From: Porphyromonadaceae bacterium UBA7203
GTDB taxonomy: Bacteria; Bacteroidota; Bacteroidia; Bacteroidales; Muribaculaceae
DNA: 64,000 nt
Assembly: GCA_002490725.1 (NCBI GenBank)
Contig: DKUN01000017.1
Location: 85,612-149,611 of the forward strand
Direction: 5' to 3'
The notes below the pieces were generated by a model that saw nothing but the letters and a program-made list of their open reading frames with translations, was not told the DNA's origin and made no database searches. Position 1 is the first letter of the stretch. Every line of letters begins with the position of its first letter. Below, piece after piece: positions 35,651 to 44,477 of this stretch. A program made the position numbers and the translations under genes.

Positions 35651-35658
35651 CAAAGTTA
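35651..35658 (-). promoter_or_regulatory. TAACTTTG (-7) box for the polyferredoxin-thyA unit
   Basis: A perfect -7 box on the minus strand, about 90 nt before the start codon. Its -33 region falls on the A/T tract of the neighbouring terminator (35678-35708), so the promoter and terminator sequences are merged. Confidence 0.6.
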
Positions 35659-35677
35659 CCTATTATTTTTGAATAAA

Positions 35678-35708
35678 AAAAGCGGCTGCAAAATCTGCAG
35701 CCGCTTTT
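35678..35708. terminator. Bidirectional terminator after the inositol-phosphate synthase gene
   Basis: A perfect 13-bp stem (AAAAGCGGCTGCA at 35678-35690 with its complement at 35696-35708, loop AAATC) has an A-tract before and T residues after it. This is a textbook intrinsic terminator for the minus-strand gene. Confidence 0.92.
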
Positions 35709-35734
35709 CAGAGGGTGTCTTAAATGATAGTGGA

Positions 35735-37042
35735 TTAGTCGATTTCTTCGTCAGCCTCGTAGCCGCCCATTTCGCGGATGGCGTTCTTGAGCATGGTGTA
35801 CTGCTGGAACAGGTGGTTGACGGGCACCTCACCCTTGGTGTAGTCGTGCATCGGGCTCTTGAGGAAGAAGCTCAGGAAGCGCTGGATGCCGTGGCGGCCG
35901 GCGCGGGCTGCGAGGTCGCTCAGCAGCACGAGGTCGAGGCAGAGGGGCGCAGCGAGGATTGAGTCGCGGCAGAGGAAGTTGATCTTAATCTGCATGGGGT
36001 AGCCCATCCAGCCGAAGATGTCGATGTTGTCCCAGCCTTCCTTGTTGTCGTTGCGCGGGGGATAGTAGTTGATACGTACCTTGTGGTAGTAGTTGCTGTA
36101 GAGGTCGGGCTGCTCTTCGGGCACGAGAATCGACTCCAGGGTGGAGAGCTTCGATACTTCTTTGGTGCGGAAGTTGGCGGGCTCGTCGAGCACCAGGCCG
36201 TCGCGGTTGCCGAGAATGTTGGTCGAGAACCAGCCGCTCAGGCCGAGCATGCGGGTGCCGATGATGGGGGCGAAGCCTGACTTCACGAGGGTCTGGCCGG
36301 TCTTGAAGTCCTTGCCGGCGATGGGCATGCCGGTCTTTTCGCTGAGCTCCCACATTGCGGGGATGTCGACAGTGGTGTTGGGGGCGCCCATGATGAAGGG
36401 GCAGCCTTCGGCCAGGGCAGCGTAGGCGTAGCACATCGAGGGAGCGATGTTTTCAACGTCGTCGGCCTTCATGGCGGCTTCGAGGTGCTCGATGGTGTCG
36501 TGTACGTTGTCGTTTACGGGAACGTAAACTTCGGTCGATGCTGCCCAGAGCACAACGCAGCGGTCAACGCCGTTTTCTTTCTTGAAGTTGCGGATGTCTT
36601 CGCGCAGCTGTTCGGTCATGTCCCAGCGGTTCTTGACGGTCTTGACGTTATCGCCGTCGAGGCGCTTGGCATAGTTCTTGTCGAAGGCGGCGGTCATGGG
36701 CTTGATGGCCATGAGTTCGTCCTTGACGGGGTTGATGTCTTTTTCTTTGAGCACCTCGGCGTTGATGGCGCTCTCGTAGGCGTTGGCGGGGTAAACGTCC
36801 CATGCACCGAAGACGATGTCGTCGAGCGAAGCCATGGAAACGATATCTTTGTACATGAGATATTTCTTATCCTGACCCTTGCCGACGCGGATGCGGTCAT
36901 ACTGGGTCATGGAGCCTACGGGCTTGGCAAGACCTTTGCGGGCCATGAGCACGCCGGTCATGAAGGTAGTGGTGACGGCGCCGAGGCCGACCACGAGCAC
37001 GCCGAGTTTGCCTTCGGCGGGCTTAACTGTTGATTTGCTCAT
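35735..37042 (-). CDS. Inositol-3-phosphate synthase
   Basis: This is a 435-residue NAD-dependent enzyme that turns glucose 6-phosphate into inositol 3-phosphate. The cofactor-binding start is VLVVGLGAVTTTFMTG. Family blocks include VLWAASTEVYVP, MGAPNTTVDIPA, AGKDFKTGQTLVKSG and KINFLCRDSILAAPL. In gut Bacteroides the homologous enzyme begins the synthesis of inositol phosphosphingolipids. No phosphatase, transferase or sphingolipid gene lies next to it here, so the pathway partners must be elsewhere. It has a terminator and its own probable promoter at 37084-37091. Confidence 0.93.
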   Translation of the reverse strand: MSKSTVKPAEGKLGVLVVGLGAVTTTFMTGVLMARKGLAKPVGSMTQYDRIRVGKGQDKKYLMYKDIVSMASLDDIVFGAWDVYPANAYESAINAEVLKEKDINPVKDELMAIKPMTAAFDKNYAKRLDGDNVKTVKNRWDMTEQLREDIRNFKKENGVDRCVVLWAASTEVYVPVNDNVHDTIEHLEAAMKADDVENIAPSMCYAYAALAEGCPFIMGAPNTTVDIPAMWELSEKTGMPIAGKDFKTGQTLVKSGFAPIIGTRMLGLSGWFSTNILGNRDGLVLDEPANFRTKEVSKLSTLESILVPEEQPDLYSNYYHKVRINYYPPRNDNKEGWDNIDIFGWMGYPMQIKINFLCRDSILAAPLCLDLVLLSDLAARAGRHGIQRFLSFFLKSPMHDYTKGEVPVNHLFQQYTMLKNAIREMGGYEADEEID

Positions 37043-37083
37043 AATTAAATAGAGTGATAAGTTTAGTTTCTGATTTAGCGATG

Positions 37084-37091
37084 CAAAGTTA
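37084..37091 (-). promoter_or_regulatory. TAACTTTG (-7) box of the inositol-phosphate synthase gene
   Basis: A perfect -7 box on the minus strand about 42 nt before the start. The nearest TTTG is 25 bp upstream, which is longer than usual. Confidence 0.55.
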
Positions 37092-37165
37092 GGTATTTTT
37101 TAGCTAAGGAGTTGGTCAAAAGGGTGAAATTGTTAGCGGTATGCGTGTTAAATGTTGTAAACGAA

Positions 37166-37203
37166 AAGCGCGGGCGGTTAATATAGGTTAACCACTCGCG
37201 CTT
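37166..37203 (-). terminator. Terminator of yebC
   Basis: A 15-bp stem with two wobble positions (37166-37180 with 37189-37203) is followed on the minus strand by TTTTCG. It lies directly after the yebC stop. Confidence 0.75.
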
Positions 37204-37231
37204 GATATGCGATTATGTTAAATCGTGTTAA

Positions 37232-37969
37232 TTATGCGTTTTCTTCCGAGTCGTCCTCGCGCATGTTGTGGAACACGTTTTGCACGTCTTCGTCTTCCTC
37301 GAATTTGTCGAGGAGTTTTTCGAGGGTGACGCGCTGCTCGGGGGTGACGTCCTTGAGGTCGTTGGGTATGCGTTCGAATTCCGACGAGATGATTTCGTAG
37401 CCGTTTTCTTCGAGATAGTGCTGAATGGCCGAATTGCTTTCGAAAGCGCCGTAGAGCACGATTTCGCCTTCGTCGCCGGCTTCGAGTTCGTCGACGCCGC
37501 AGTCAATGAGTTCGAGTTCGAGGTCTTCGAGGCTGACGCCTTCGCGGGCCTTGATTTTGAATACGCATTTGTGGTCGAACAGGAAGCTCAGCGAGCCGGA
37601 GGTTCCGAGCGAGCCGCCGTGTTTGGTGAAGTATGAGCGCACGTTGGCCACGGTGCGGGTGTTGTTGTTGGTGGCGGTTTCAACAACGATTGCGATGCCG
37701 AAGGGGCCGTATCCTTCGTAGATGATTTCCTTGTAGTCGCTGGCGTCCTTGTCGGTGGCTTTCTTGATGGCGCGTTCAACGGTGTCTTTGGGCATGTTGG
37801 CGGCCTTGGCGTTGGCCATCAGCGCGCGCAGACGGGGGTTGGTGTCGGGGTCCGGACCGCCGGCTTTGGCTGCGATGGTGATTTCCTTGCCGATGCGGGT
37901 AAAGGTTCTCGACATGTTGCCCCAGCGCTTGAGCTTGCGGGCTTTGCGGTATTCAAATGCTCTTCCCAT
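37232..37969 (-). CDS. yebC: YebC/PmpR-family protein (TACO1-like)
   Basis: This 245-residue protein begins MGRAFEYRKARKLKRWGNMS, the Bacteroidota version of the YebC start. It contains NPRLRALMANAKAANMPKDT, the acidic EGYGPFGIAIVVE, and the ferredoxin-like domains of the family. Members are described as transcription regulators, and more recently as ribosome-associated factors that relieve stalling, so the cellular role should be left open. It is monocistronic, with a hairpin at its end. Confidence 0.9.
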   Translation of the reverse strand: MGRAFEYRKARKLKRWGNMSRTFTRIGKEITIAAKAGGPDPDTNPRLRALMANAKAANMPKDTVERAIKKATDKDASDYKEIIYEGYGPFGIAIVVETATNNNTRTVANVRSYFTKHGGSLGTSGSLSFLFDHKCVFKIKAREGVSLEDLELELIDCGVDELEAGDEGEIVLYGAFESNSAIQHYLEENGYEIISSEFERIPNDLKDVTPEQRVTLEKLLDKFEEDEDVQNVFHNMREDDSEENA

Positions 37970-38050
37970 AGTGGTGGTGTGAGATGTTTATGTTGAAGTA
38001 TGTTTGATTTTATATTATTAAAAAAGAGGTGTCGTTGTCGGAGGCACGGG

Positions 38051-40540
38051 TTAGCGGAGTTCGGCTCCGAGTTCTTTGCGCAGGTTGGCAATGACCTTGG
38101 TCATGACGGCGTCGATCTGCTTGTCCTGAAGGGTGCGCTCGGTGTCCTGAAGCGTAATTGCGATGGCGTAGCTCTTCTTGCCTTCGGGCAGGTTCTTGCC
38201 CTCGTAGACGTCGAAGAGTTCCACTCCTCTGAGCAGCTTGCGCTCGCTGCGGGCCACTACGGCTTCAACCTTGGCGAAGGTGACGTCGCTGTCAAGCAGC
38301 AGCGCCAGGTCGCGGCGCACGGGCTGGGTTTTCGCTACGGGCGTGAAGGTGACGTTGTGTTTCTCGACCAGGCGAACAATGGCGTCGCGGTCAAGTTCGG
38401 CAAACATTACCGGGCGCTCGATGTCGAAACGGGCGGTCAGCTCGGGGTTGAGCAGGCCCATGTGGCCGATGGTTTTGCCCGAGCGTGTGGTCAGGGTTAT
38501 TTCGGCCGAGTAGATGTCGGGGCGGTCGGACGTTACGTTGAGCGTCAGTTTAGAGGCGTCGAGGCCGAGGGTTGCCAGGGCTCCTTCGACGTAGGCGCGC
38601 AGGTGGTAGATGGTTGCGGGTTCAGCCGCGCCGAGCCATGAGGCGCCGCGCACGTCGCCGGTGAGCCAGAGGGCCAGTCGCGAGGCCTCGGAGTAGGGGG
38701 CCAGGGGTTGTTCGGGGGTTGATTGCGCGTCGGGGTTGAACGTGTAGACGTTGCCCTGCTCCACGAGCATCAGGTCGCCGTTGCGGCGGTTGACGTTGTG
38801 GCTGATTACCTCGAGGCCGCCGAAGAGCAGAGTCTGGCGCATCACTCCGAGGTCTGAACTCAGCGGGTTGAGCAGTTTGACGCACTTTTCAATGGGCCAT
38901 GTCGCACCGGTTTCGGCCGCGGGGTAATAGGAGGTCGAGGTGAGCGAGTTGTTGAGGATTTCGTAGAAGCCCTGGGCTGCAAGGCGGTCAAGCACTTTGG
39001 CGGTGAGTGCGTTGGCCAGGTCGGTGCGGGTTTTATAGCTCAGCGAGGAGTTGACGTGGTCGGTGAAGCCTACGTTGTTGTAGCCGTAAATGCGGAGAAT
39101 CTCTTCGATGACGTCGCACGGGCGGGTAACGTCGACGCGATAGGTGGGGATGCGCAGAATCATCGTGCCGTTCTCTTCGCTTTCGATGTTGATTTCGAGC
39201 GAACTGAGAATGGCGCGGACCTTTTCGGCGGGAATCTCGGCGCCGACCAGGCGGTTGATATCGTCGAAGCTGAGTTCTACGGCTTTGGGTTCGACCGGTG
39301 AGGGATAGAGGTCGACTGCCGGGCCGCAGATTTCGCCGCCGGCGAGCTCGGTAATCATCTTGGCGGCCACCATGAGCGCATACATGCAGCCGTTGGGGTC
39401 GACGCCGCGCTCGAAGCGGAAGGAGGCGTCGGTGTTGAGGCCGTGGCGGCGGGCCGCCTTGCGTATGGTGGTGGGGTTGAAGCAGGCGCTTTCAAGGAAT
39501 ATGTCGGTAGCCGATTCGGTCACGCCGGAGTCGAGGCCGCCGAATATGCCGGCCAGACACATGGGCTCCTCCGAGTTGCAGATCATCAGGTCGCGCTCGT
39601 GCAGAGTGCGCTCCACGCCGTCGAGGGTCACGAACTTGGTGCCTGCGGGCATGGTCTTGACAACGATTTCCTCGCCCTTGACCTTGCTGAGGTCAAAGCA
39701 GTGCAGGGGCTGGCAGAAGGAGTGGAGTATGTAGTTGGTAATGTCGACGATGTTGTTGATGGGGCGCTGGCCGATTGCGGTGAGGCGGTCGCGGAGCCAT
39801 TTGGGGCTTTCGGCCACTTTGACGCCGCGAATGGTCAGGCCGGCGTAGCGGGGGCAGTCGGCGGGGTCGGCCACGGTTACCTTCACGGCCTTGCCGGCGG
39901 GCAGGGTGGCGGGGTCGAGGCCTTCGGGGCGGTGGAGTCGGGCGTCGATGCCCTCGAGCGATGCTTTTGCGGCCCAGTCGCGTGCCACGCCGTAGTGGCT
40001 GGCGCCGTCAATGCGGTTGGGGGTCAGGTCCACTTCGAGAACATAGTCGCTCTCGAGGCCGAAAAACTCGGCGGCGGGAGTGCCGGGGGCGGGAGCCTTG
40101 TCGTCGGGAATCACGATGATGCCGTCGTGGGCGGTGCCGACGCCGATTTCGTCTTCGGCGCAGATCATGCCGAACGATTCAACGCCTCGTATCTTGCTTT
40201 TCTTGATTTTGAATTCATTGTCGCCGTCGTAGAGCACGGTGCCTACTGTGGCCACGATAACGGCCTGGCCGGCTGCGACGTTGGGGGCGCCACACACAAT
40301 CTGCACCGGGCCGTCGGCCTGACCGAGGTCAACCGTGGTGATGTGGAGATGGTCGCTGTCGGGGTGGGCTTCGCAGGTCAGCACCCGGCCGACAACAAGA
40401 CCGCGCAGGCCGCCGCGGATGGATTCAACTTCTTCGACGGTGTCGCATTCGAGGCCTGTCGAGGTCAGCGCTGCGGCGAGGGCCTTCGGCTCGGGAAGTC
40501 CGTTGACATAGTCGCGCAGCCAGTTATAAGAAATGTTCAT
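38051..40540 (-). CDS. pheT: Phenylalanyl-tRNA synthetase beta subunit
   Basis: This 829-residue PheT pairs with PheS to charge tRNA-Phe. The start MNISYNWLRDYVNGLPEP fits the family; earlier in-frame residues are upstream noise. Blocks in order: the tRNA-binding EMAP-like domain (LTCEAHPDSDHLHITTV), the B3/4 editing domain (YAGLTIRGVKV, TLDGVERTL), B5 (VELSFDDINRLVG), the catalytic-like core (QTLLFGGLEVISHNVNRRNG) and the C-terminal anticodon-binding domain (VRRDLALLLDSDV). The length is normal. A -7 box lies 34 bp upstream. Confidence 0.97.
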   Translation of the reverse strand: MNISYNWLRDYVNGLPEPKALAAALTSTGLECDTVEEVESIRGGLRGLVVGRVLTCEAHPDSDHLHITTVDLGQADGPVQIVCGAPNVAAGQAVIVATVGTVLYDGDNEFKIKKSKIRGVESFGMICAEDEIGVGTAHDGIIVIPDDKAPAPGTPAAEFFGLESDYVLEVDLTPNRIDGASHYGVARDWAAKASLEGIDARLHRPEGLDPATLPAGKAVKVTVADPADCPRYAGLTIRGVKVAESPKWLRDRLTAIGQRPINNIVDITNYILHSFCQPLHCFDLSKVKGEEIVVKTMPAGTKFVTLDGVERTLHERDLMICNSEEPMCLAGIFGGLDSGVTESATDIFLESACFNPTTIRKAARRHGLNTDASFRFERGVDPNGCMYALMVAAKMITELAGGEICGPAVDLYPSPVEPKAVELSFDDINRLVGAEIPAEKVRAILSSLEINIESEENGTMILRIPTYRVDVTRPCDVIEEILRIYGYNNVGFTDHVNSSLSYKTRTDLANALTAKVLDRLAAQGFYEILNNSLTSTSYYPAAETGATWPIEKCVKLLNPLSSDLGVMRQTLLFGGLEVISHNVNRRNGDLMLVEQGNVYTFNPDAQSTPEQPLAPYSEASRLALWLTGDVRGASWLGAAEPATIYHLRAYVEGALATLGLDASKLTLNVTSDRPDIYSAEITLTTRSGKTIGHMGLLNPELTARFDIERPVMFAELDRDAIVRLVEKHNVTFTPVAKTQPVRRDLALLLDSDVTFAKVEAVVARSERKLLRGVELFDVYEGKNLPEGKKSYAIAITLQDTERTLQDKQIDAVMTKVIANLRKELGAELR

Positions 40541-40573
40541 AAATGAATTGGATAACAGCTTTAATAATGCGCG

Positions 40574-40581
40574 CAAAGTTA
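40574..40581 (-). promoter_or_regulatory. TAACTTTG (-7) box of pheT
   Basis: A perfect -7 box on the minus strand about 33 nt before the pheT start; the -33 element is unclear. It faces the dapA promoter across about 100 bp. Confidence 0.55.
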
Positions 40582-40683
40582 CGAAATTTTTCCGAAAATC
40601 GAAAAACGCATCTTCGACGGGCCTCATGGCGGCCGGGTGAGAGATGGCTGAAAGAGTGAGTTGCAATTACGGGGATTTTGTCG

Positions 40684-40691
40684 TAACTTTG
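40684..40691 (+). promoter_or_regulatory. TAACTTTG (-7) box of dapA-rsmA
   Basis: A perfect -7 box 23 nt before the dapA ATG. The -33 region (TTGC near 40661) is a weak match. Confidence 0.55.
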
Positions 40692-40714
40692 CCGTGTGAA
40701 GTAACATTAACGTT

Positions 40715-41599
40715 ATGCCAAGACCAAATTTAACAGGCATGGGAGTGGCGCTGATCACTCCCTTTAAAGCCGATAAAAGCATAGATTTCAGCGCGCTTGC
40801 GCGGCTGATTGAACATCAGATAAAAAGTGGTGTCGACTTCTTGGTGGTGCTCGGCACCACGGCCGAGACCCCGGCTCTTACTCCCGACGAAAAACGCCAG
40901 GTAAGGCAGTTCGTAGCCCAGCGGGTGGCGGGCCGCGTGCCGCTCGTGCTCGGCATGGGTGGCAACAATACGATGGGACTGTGTGAGGAAATCCGCTCGA
41001 CCGACCTGTCGGATTATCAGGCCATACTTTCAGTGGTGCCCTATTACAACAAGCCGTCGCAGGAGGGCATCTATCAGCACTATGCGGCCATTGCTCAGGC
41101 GTCGCCGGTTCCGGTGGTGCTCTATAATGTGCCGGGCCGCACAGGCGTCAACATGACAGCCGAAACGACCCTAAGGCTGGCGGCCGACTTTCCCGACAAG
41201 ATTATCGCCGTCAAGGAGGCGTCGGGCAATTTCTCGCAAATCGACGACATCATCAAGCGCAAACCGGCCGACTTCATGGTCATTTCGGGTGATGACGGCA
41301 TTACCTTTCCGCTGATTACTCTCGGCGCCGTCGGCGTGATTTCGGTTATCGGCAACGCCTTTCCGCGCGAGTTCAGCCGCATGGTCAGGCTTGCGCTCGA
41401 CGGCGATTATGCCGGTTCGCTGCTTATTCATCATAAGTTCACCGAACTTTTCTCACTGCTGTTTGTCGACGGCAACCCTGCCGGCGTGAAGTGTCTGCTC
41501 CATGCCATGGGCTATATTGAAAACGAGTTGCGGCTTCCGCTGGTGCCTACGCGCATAACTACCTACGACCGCATCCGCAACGTTCTTGAACGCCTTTGA
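40715..41599 (+). CDS. dapA: 4-hydroxy-tetrahydrodipicolinate synthase
   Basis: This 294-residue Schiff-base aldolase condenses pyruvate with aspartate semialdehyde, the first step of the diaminopimelate/lysine branch. Visible motifs are GVALITPFK, VVLGTTAETPALT (phosphate/pyruvate loop), the Tyr in YYNKPSQEGIYQHY, YNVPGRTGVNM and the Schiff-base Lys in IIAVKEASGN. The length is normal. It precedes rsmA by only 8 bp, an arrangement that suggests co-transcription without an obvious functional link. No riboswitch was seen upstream. Confidence 0.95.
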   Translation: MPRPNLTGMGVALITPFKADKSIDFSALARLIEHQIKSGVDFLVVLGTTAETPALTPDEKRQVRQFVAQRVAGRVPLVLGMGGNNTMGLCEEIRSTDLSDYQAILSVVPYYNKPSQEGIYQHYAAIAQASPVPVVLYNVPGRTGVNMTAETTLRLAADFPDKIIAVKEASGNFSQIDDIIKRKPADFMVISGDDGITFPLITLGAVGVISVIGNAFPREFSRMVRLALDGDYAGSLLIHHKFTELFSLLFVDGNPAGVKCLLHAMGYIENELRLPLVPTRITTYDRIRNVLERL

Positions 41600-41607
41600 C
41601 CGCCGCC

Positions 41608-42375
41608 ATGCAGAAAGTTAAACCCAAAAAGGCGCTCGGCCAGCACTTCCTGACCGATTTGCGCGTAGCCGAGCGCATAGCCGCCACAATCGATGATTAC
41701 AGGTCGCTGCCGGCGCTCGAAGTAGGGCCGGGAATGGGCGTGCTGACCCGTTTTTTGCTTGAGCGGGGCAATGATGTTACGGTGGTGGAAATCGATGACG
41801 AGAGCGTTGAATGGCTGCGCACTCATTTCGAGGGACTGAAAATAGTCGAGGGCGACTTCTTACGCCTCGACCTGGCCGAACTGATGGGCGGCCAGCAGTT
41901 TACGGTTATCGGAAACTACCCCTACAACATTTCGTCGCAGATCTTTTTTCACATCCTTGACTTCAAGGAGTTGATTCCGTGTTGTGCCGGCATGCTCCAG
42001 CGCGAGGTGGCCGAGCGGCTTGCCGCCGCCCCTGGCACCAAGGCGCGCGGCATTCTGAGCGTGTTGCTCCAGGCGTGGTATGACGTGGAATATCTCTTCA
42101 CCGTGTCGGAGGGCGTGTTTAACCCTCCGCCCAAGGTCAAGAGCGGCGTAATCAGGCTGACGCGCAACTCGCGCACGGAGCTCGGCGTCGATGCGGCGCT
42201 GTTCAAGTCGGTGGTCAAGACTACTTTCGGCCAGCGGCGCAAAACCATTCGCAATTCAATCAAGGCGCTCTGCGCCGACTTTCCGTCCGACCACCCTCTT
42301 GCCGGCAAGCGCCCCGAGCAACTGTCGGTCGAGGAATTTATTGAGCTGACGGCTGCGGTCAGAAGTCGAGGCTGA
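41608..42375 (+). CDS. rsmA: 16S rRNA dimethyladenosine transferase RsmA (KsgA)
   Basis: This is a 255-residue SAM-dependent enzyme that dimethylates two adjacent adenines near the 3' end of 16S rRNA. The ATG at 41608 gives MQKVKPKKALGQHFLTD, the family start; a TTG 12 bp earlier is not needed. The SAM-binding ALEVGPGMGVLT, the NYPYNISSQI catalytic motif (NLPY-type) and QREVAERLAA are present. Its 3' end overlaps the convergent folB gene by 17 bp. Confidence 0.96.
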   Translation: MQKVKPKKALGQHFLTDLRVAERIAATIDDYRSLPALEVGPGMGVLTRFLLERGNDVTVVEIDDESVEWLRTHFEGLKIVEGDFLRLDLAELMGGQQFTVIGNYPYNISSQIFFHILDFKELIPCCAGMLQREVAERLAAAPGTKARGILSVLLQAWYDVEYLFTVSEGVFNPPPKVKSGVIRLTRNSRTELGVDAALFKSVVKTTFGQRRKTIRNSIKALCADFPSDHPLAGKRPEQLSVEEFIELTAAVRSRG

Positions 42376-42697
42376 CGGCTACGGAGGCGACATTGAACGG
42401 CATCGGCGGGGCGAGCTTTGCAAGAGTGAGGCTGCCGCGCCTGATGGCGGGAAATGACTTGCGCAGTGCCAGCGTCAGGTTTGTGGCCGCGTGTTCAATG
42501 AGCGACGACGGAGTCTGCATTTCGCGTTTGATCAGGGCGCAGATGTCGGCGTAGTTTACCGTGGCGTCGAGATTGTCGGACCCGTCATAGTCGATGTCGA
42601 CAGCCAGTGTGACTTCAAAATCTTGACCGACAACGCGCTCGAGGGGCAATACGCCGTGGCAGGCATGGATTCGCAGTCGGTTTACGTGGATGGTCAT
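42359..42697 (-). CDS. folB: Dihydroneopterin aldolase
   Basis: This 112-residue FolB starts MTIHVNRLRIHACHGVLPLE; an alternative ATG 6 bp upstream adds two residues. FolB converts dihydroneopterin to the 6-hydroxymethyl form in folate synthesis. The conserved HGVLPLER and VGQDFEV, plus the DATVNYADIC segment, mark the tetrahydrobiopterin-synthase-like fold. The length is typical. It is convergent with rsmA and overlaps its end by 17 bp, which leaves no room for a terminator between them. Confidence 0.9.
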   Translation of the reverse strand: MTIHVNRLRIHACHGVLPLERVVGQDFEVTLAVDIDYDGSDNLDATVNYADICALIKREMQTPSSLIEHAATNLTLALRKSFPAIRRGSLTLAKLAPPMPFNVASVAVSLDF

Positions 42698-42764
42698 TAA
42701 CATGTTGGTTATGTGGTGAGGCAGGTTATTGTTGAGTTTTAATGTCGGGCATGATGGCGTTCGC

Positions 42765-43040
42765 TCAAAATGATTCGTCGAGCGGTGAGCGCGGCGCGGG
42801 GGCCGGTGTGGCCGGGTGCGGGCGCGTCGACGTTTTGCGCGCCTTGTTGGCGGCGCGGGGTGTGGCCGCGGAGTCGGCCGTTTCGGCGGCGTGAACCGTG
42901 TCGCCAATGATTTCAGTCGCGGCCGGAGGCAGGGCGGGTGCCGGGCGTCGCCGCGCCACGAGCAGTGCACAGAGCGCCAGCAATATGCCGACGAGAATCA
43001 GCCCCGTAATCTGTATGCGTGTCAATGGCCGTCGGTTCAT
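42765..43040 (-). CDS. Small single-pass membrane protein of unknown function
   Basis: This 91-residue protein has one membrane helix (ITGLILVGILLALCALLVA, about residues 11-29) followed by a Pro/Ala/Arg-rich, low-complexity tail ending RSPLDESF. It overlaps the transporter gene by 4 bp (43037-43040), which supports real translation. No domain was recognised. It could be an accessory subunit of the NSS transporter or simply a co-expressed small protein. Confidence 0.6.
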   Translation of the reverse strand: MNRRPLTRIQITGLILVGILLALCALLVARRRPAPALPPAATEIIGDTVHAAETADSAATPRAANKARKTSTRPHPATPAPAPRSPLDESF

Positions 43041-44404
43041 AGCAGCGGTGAAATCAAAACGAGCAGAATCAGCAGCGGAGCCAGGTAGCGCACGGTCATC
43101 AGCACGGGCACGAACAGCCGCGAGCGGAATTTGCCGAAGTTGGTCATTTCATTCTGCAGCAGCTTTCGCGGAGCAATCCAGCCCATGTAGACGCAGAGGC
43201 CTATCGAAGCCACGGGAAGCATTACGTTGGCCGTGACGGAGTCGAGAAAGTCAAACATGTTCATGCCTGCCAGCCTAAAGCCGCCGAGAGTCGAAAAGCT
43301 CTGGGAGCAGACGGCGCTGAGAAACAGAATCGGAATCATCAGCCAGAACACGGCGGCGCGGCGCGACAGGTTGAGGCGGTCTTGCAGACACCGCGTGGCA
43401 ACCTCCGTGATGCTTACGGTCGAGGTGATGGCGGCGATTACGAGCAGCATGAAAAAGAGCACCGACCAGGCCGACGAGCCGGGCATGTGGGTGAACACTT
43501 CGGGGAGGGTCACGAAAACCAGCGTCGTGCCGGCCAGACCATGGCCCTCGAGGCCGAATGTCATGATTGCGGGGAAAATTATGATGCCCATCATGACGGC
43601 CACCAGCATGTCGAGCACAACGACGGTGATTGCGGTGCGCACCAGGCGCGTGCGTGCCGGATAGTAGGCCGCATAGGTAACGAGAATGCCCATGCCGAGG
43701 CTCAGCGAAAAAAAGGCCTGGCCCAGGGCCGAAAGGATGGTCGGCGGCGTGATGTGCGAGAAGTCGGGCTTGAGAAAATACTCCAGACCTGCGCCGGCGC
43801 CCGGAAGCGTCATTGCCACGCCGCAGAAAATCAGCAGCAGCACGAACAGCAGCGGCATCAGTATGTTGCTCAGGCGCTCAATGCCCTTGCTGACGCCGCC
43901 GAGCAGCACGCCGAGGTTGAGCACAACCGCGGCGACGGTAAACAGCAGCGGCATTTCGGGAGTGCGGATATATTGATTCATCTTCTCGGTAAAGTAGCCC
44001 ATGTCGGCGCCGGTGTGGGTCACGCCGCTGTAGAGGTTGCCCGACAGGCTCTGCCACAGATAGGTAAGCGTCCATCCGGTAACGACCATGTAGAAAATGC
44101 TGATAAGCGTGGGCGTTATTACCGACAGCCAGCCCACGAGCGACCAGGCGCGTTTTTTGGGCGTCACGTTGATAAAGGCGCCGATTACGTCGGTGCGGCC
44201 TGCGCGTCCGAGCGAGAACTCTGCCACCATGACGGGGATGCCGAGAATGCAGACGCAGAGAATGTAGACGAGCAGAAATGCCGCACCCCCGCCGGCCTGC
44301 GCCTCAGCGGGAAAGCGCCAGATGTTTCCGAGCCCGACTGCCGAACCTACAGTTGCGGCAATCAGGCCGAGTTTTGACCTGAATTGAGAACTATTTGTAG
44401 ACAT
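43037..44404 (-). CDS. Sodium-dependent NSS/SNF-family transporter
   Basis: This 455-residue inner-membrane protein has about 11-12 helices. The start at 44404 gives MSTNSSQFRSKLGLIAATVG, followed by the NSS signature GSAVGLGNIWRFPAEAQAGG of the first helix, which binds sodium and substrate. NSS proteins of bacteria import amino acids or related amines. The substrate cannot be read from the sequence. Its promoter lies back to back with that of tRNA-Leu, within about 40 bp. Confidence 0.92.
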   Translation of the reverse strand: MSTNSSQFRSKLGLIAATVGSAVGLGNIWRFPAEAQAGGGAAFLLVYILCVCILGIPVMVAEFSLGRAGRTDVIGAFINVTPKKRAWSLVGWLSVITPTLISIFYMVVTGWTLTYLWQSLSGNLYSGVTHTGADMGYFTEKMNQYIRTPEMPLLFTVAAVVLNLGVLLGGVSKGIERLSNILMPLLFVLLLIFCGVAMTLPGAGAGLEYFLKPDFSHITPPTILSALGQAFFSLSLGMGILVTYAAYYPARTRLVRTAITVVVLDMLVAVMMGIIIFPAIMTFGLEGHGLAGTTLVFVTLPEVFTHMPGSSAWSVLFFMLLVIAAITSTVSITEVATRCLQDRLNLSRRAAVFWLMIPILFLSAVCSQSFSTLGGFRLAGMNMFDFLDSVTANVMLPVASIGLCVYMGWIAPRKLLQNEMTNFGKFRSRLFVPVLMTVRYLAPLLILLVLISPLL

Positions 44405-44412
44405 AACGGTCG

Positions 44413-44420
44413 CAAAGGTA
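44413..44420 (-). promoter_or_regulatory. TACCTTTG (-7) box of the NSS transporter gene
   Basis: A consensus -7 box on the minus strand, 8 nt before the start codon, with TTTC about 20 bp upstream. The leader would be a few nucleotides at most. Confidence 0.6.
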
Positions 44421-44427
44421 GTGATTT

Positions 44428-44459
44428 TTTGCAACTTTCGGAAATTCTTGCTAACTTTG
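44428..44459 (+). promoter_or_regulatory. Full-consensus promoter of tRNA-Leu
   Basis: TTTG (44428-44431), 20-bp spacer, TAACTTTG (44452-44459); the mature tRNA begins 18 nt later. It interleaves with the divergent NSS transporter promoter. Confidence 0.8.
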
Positions 44460-44477
44460 CGCCGAACATTGTTTCAT

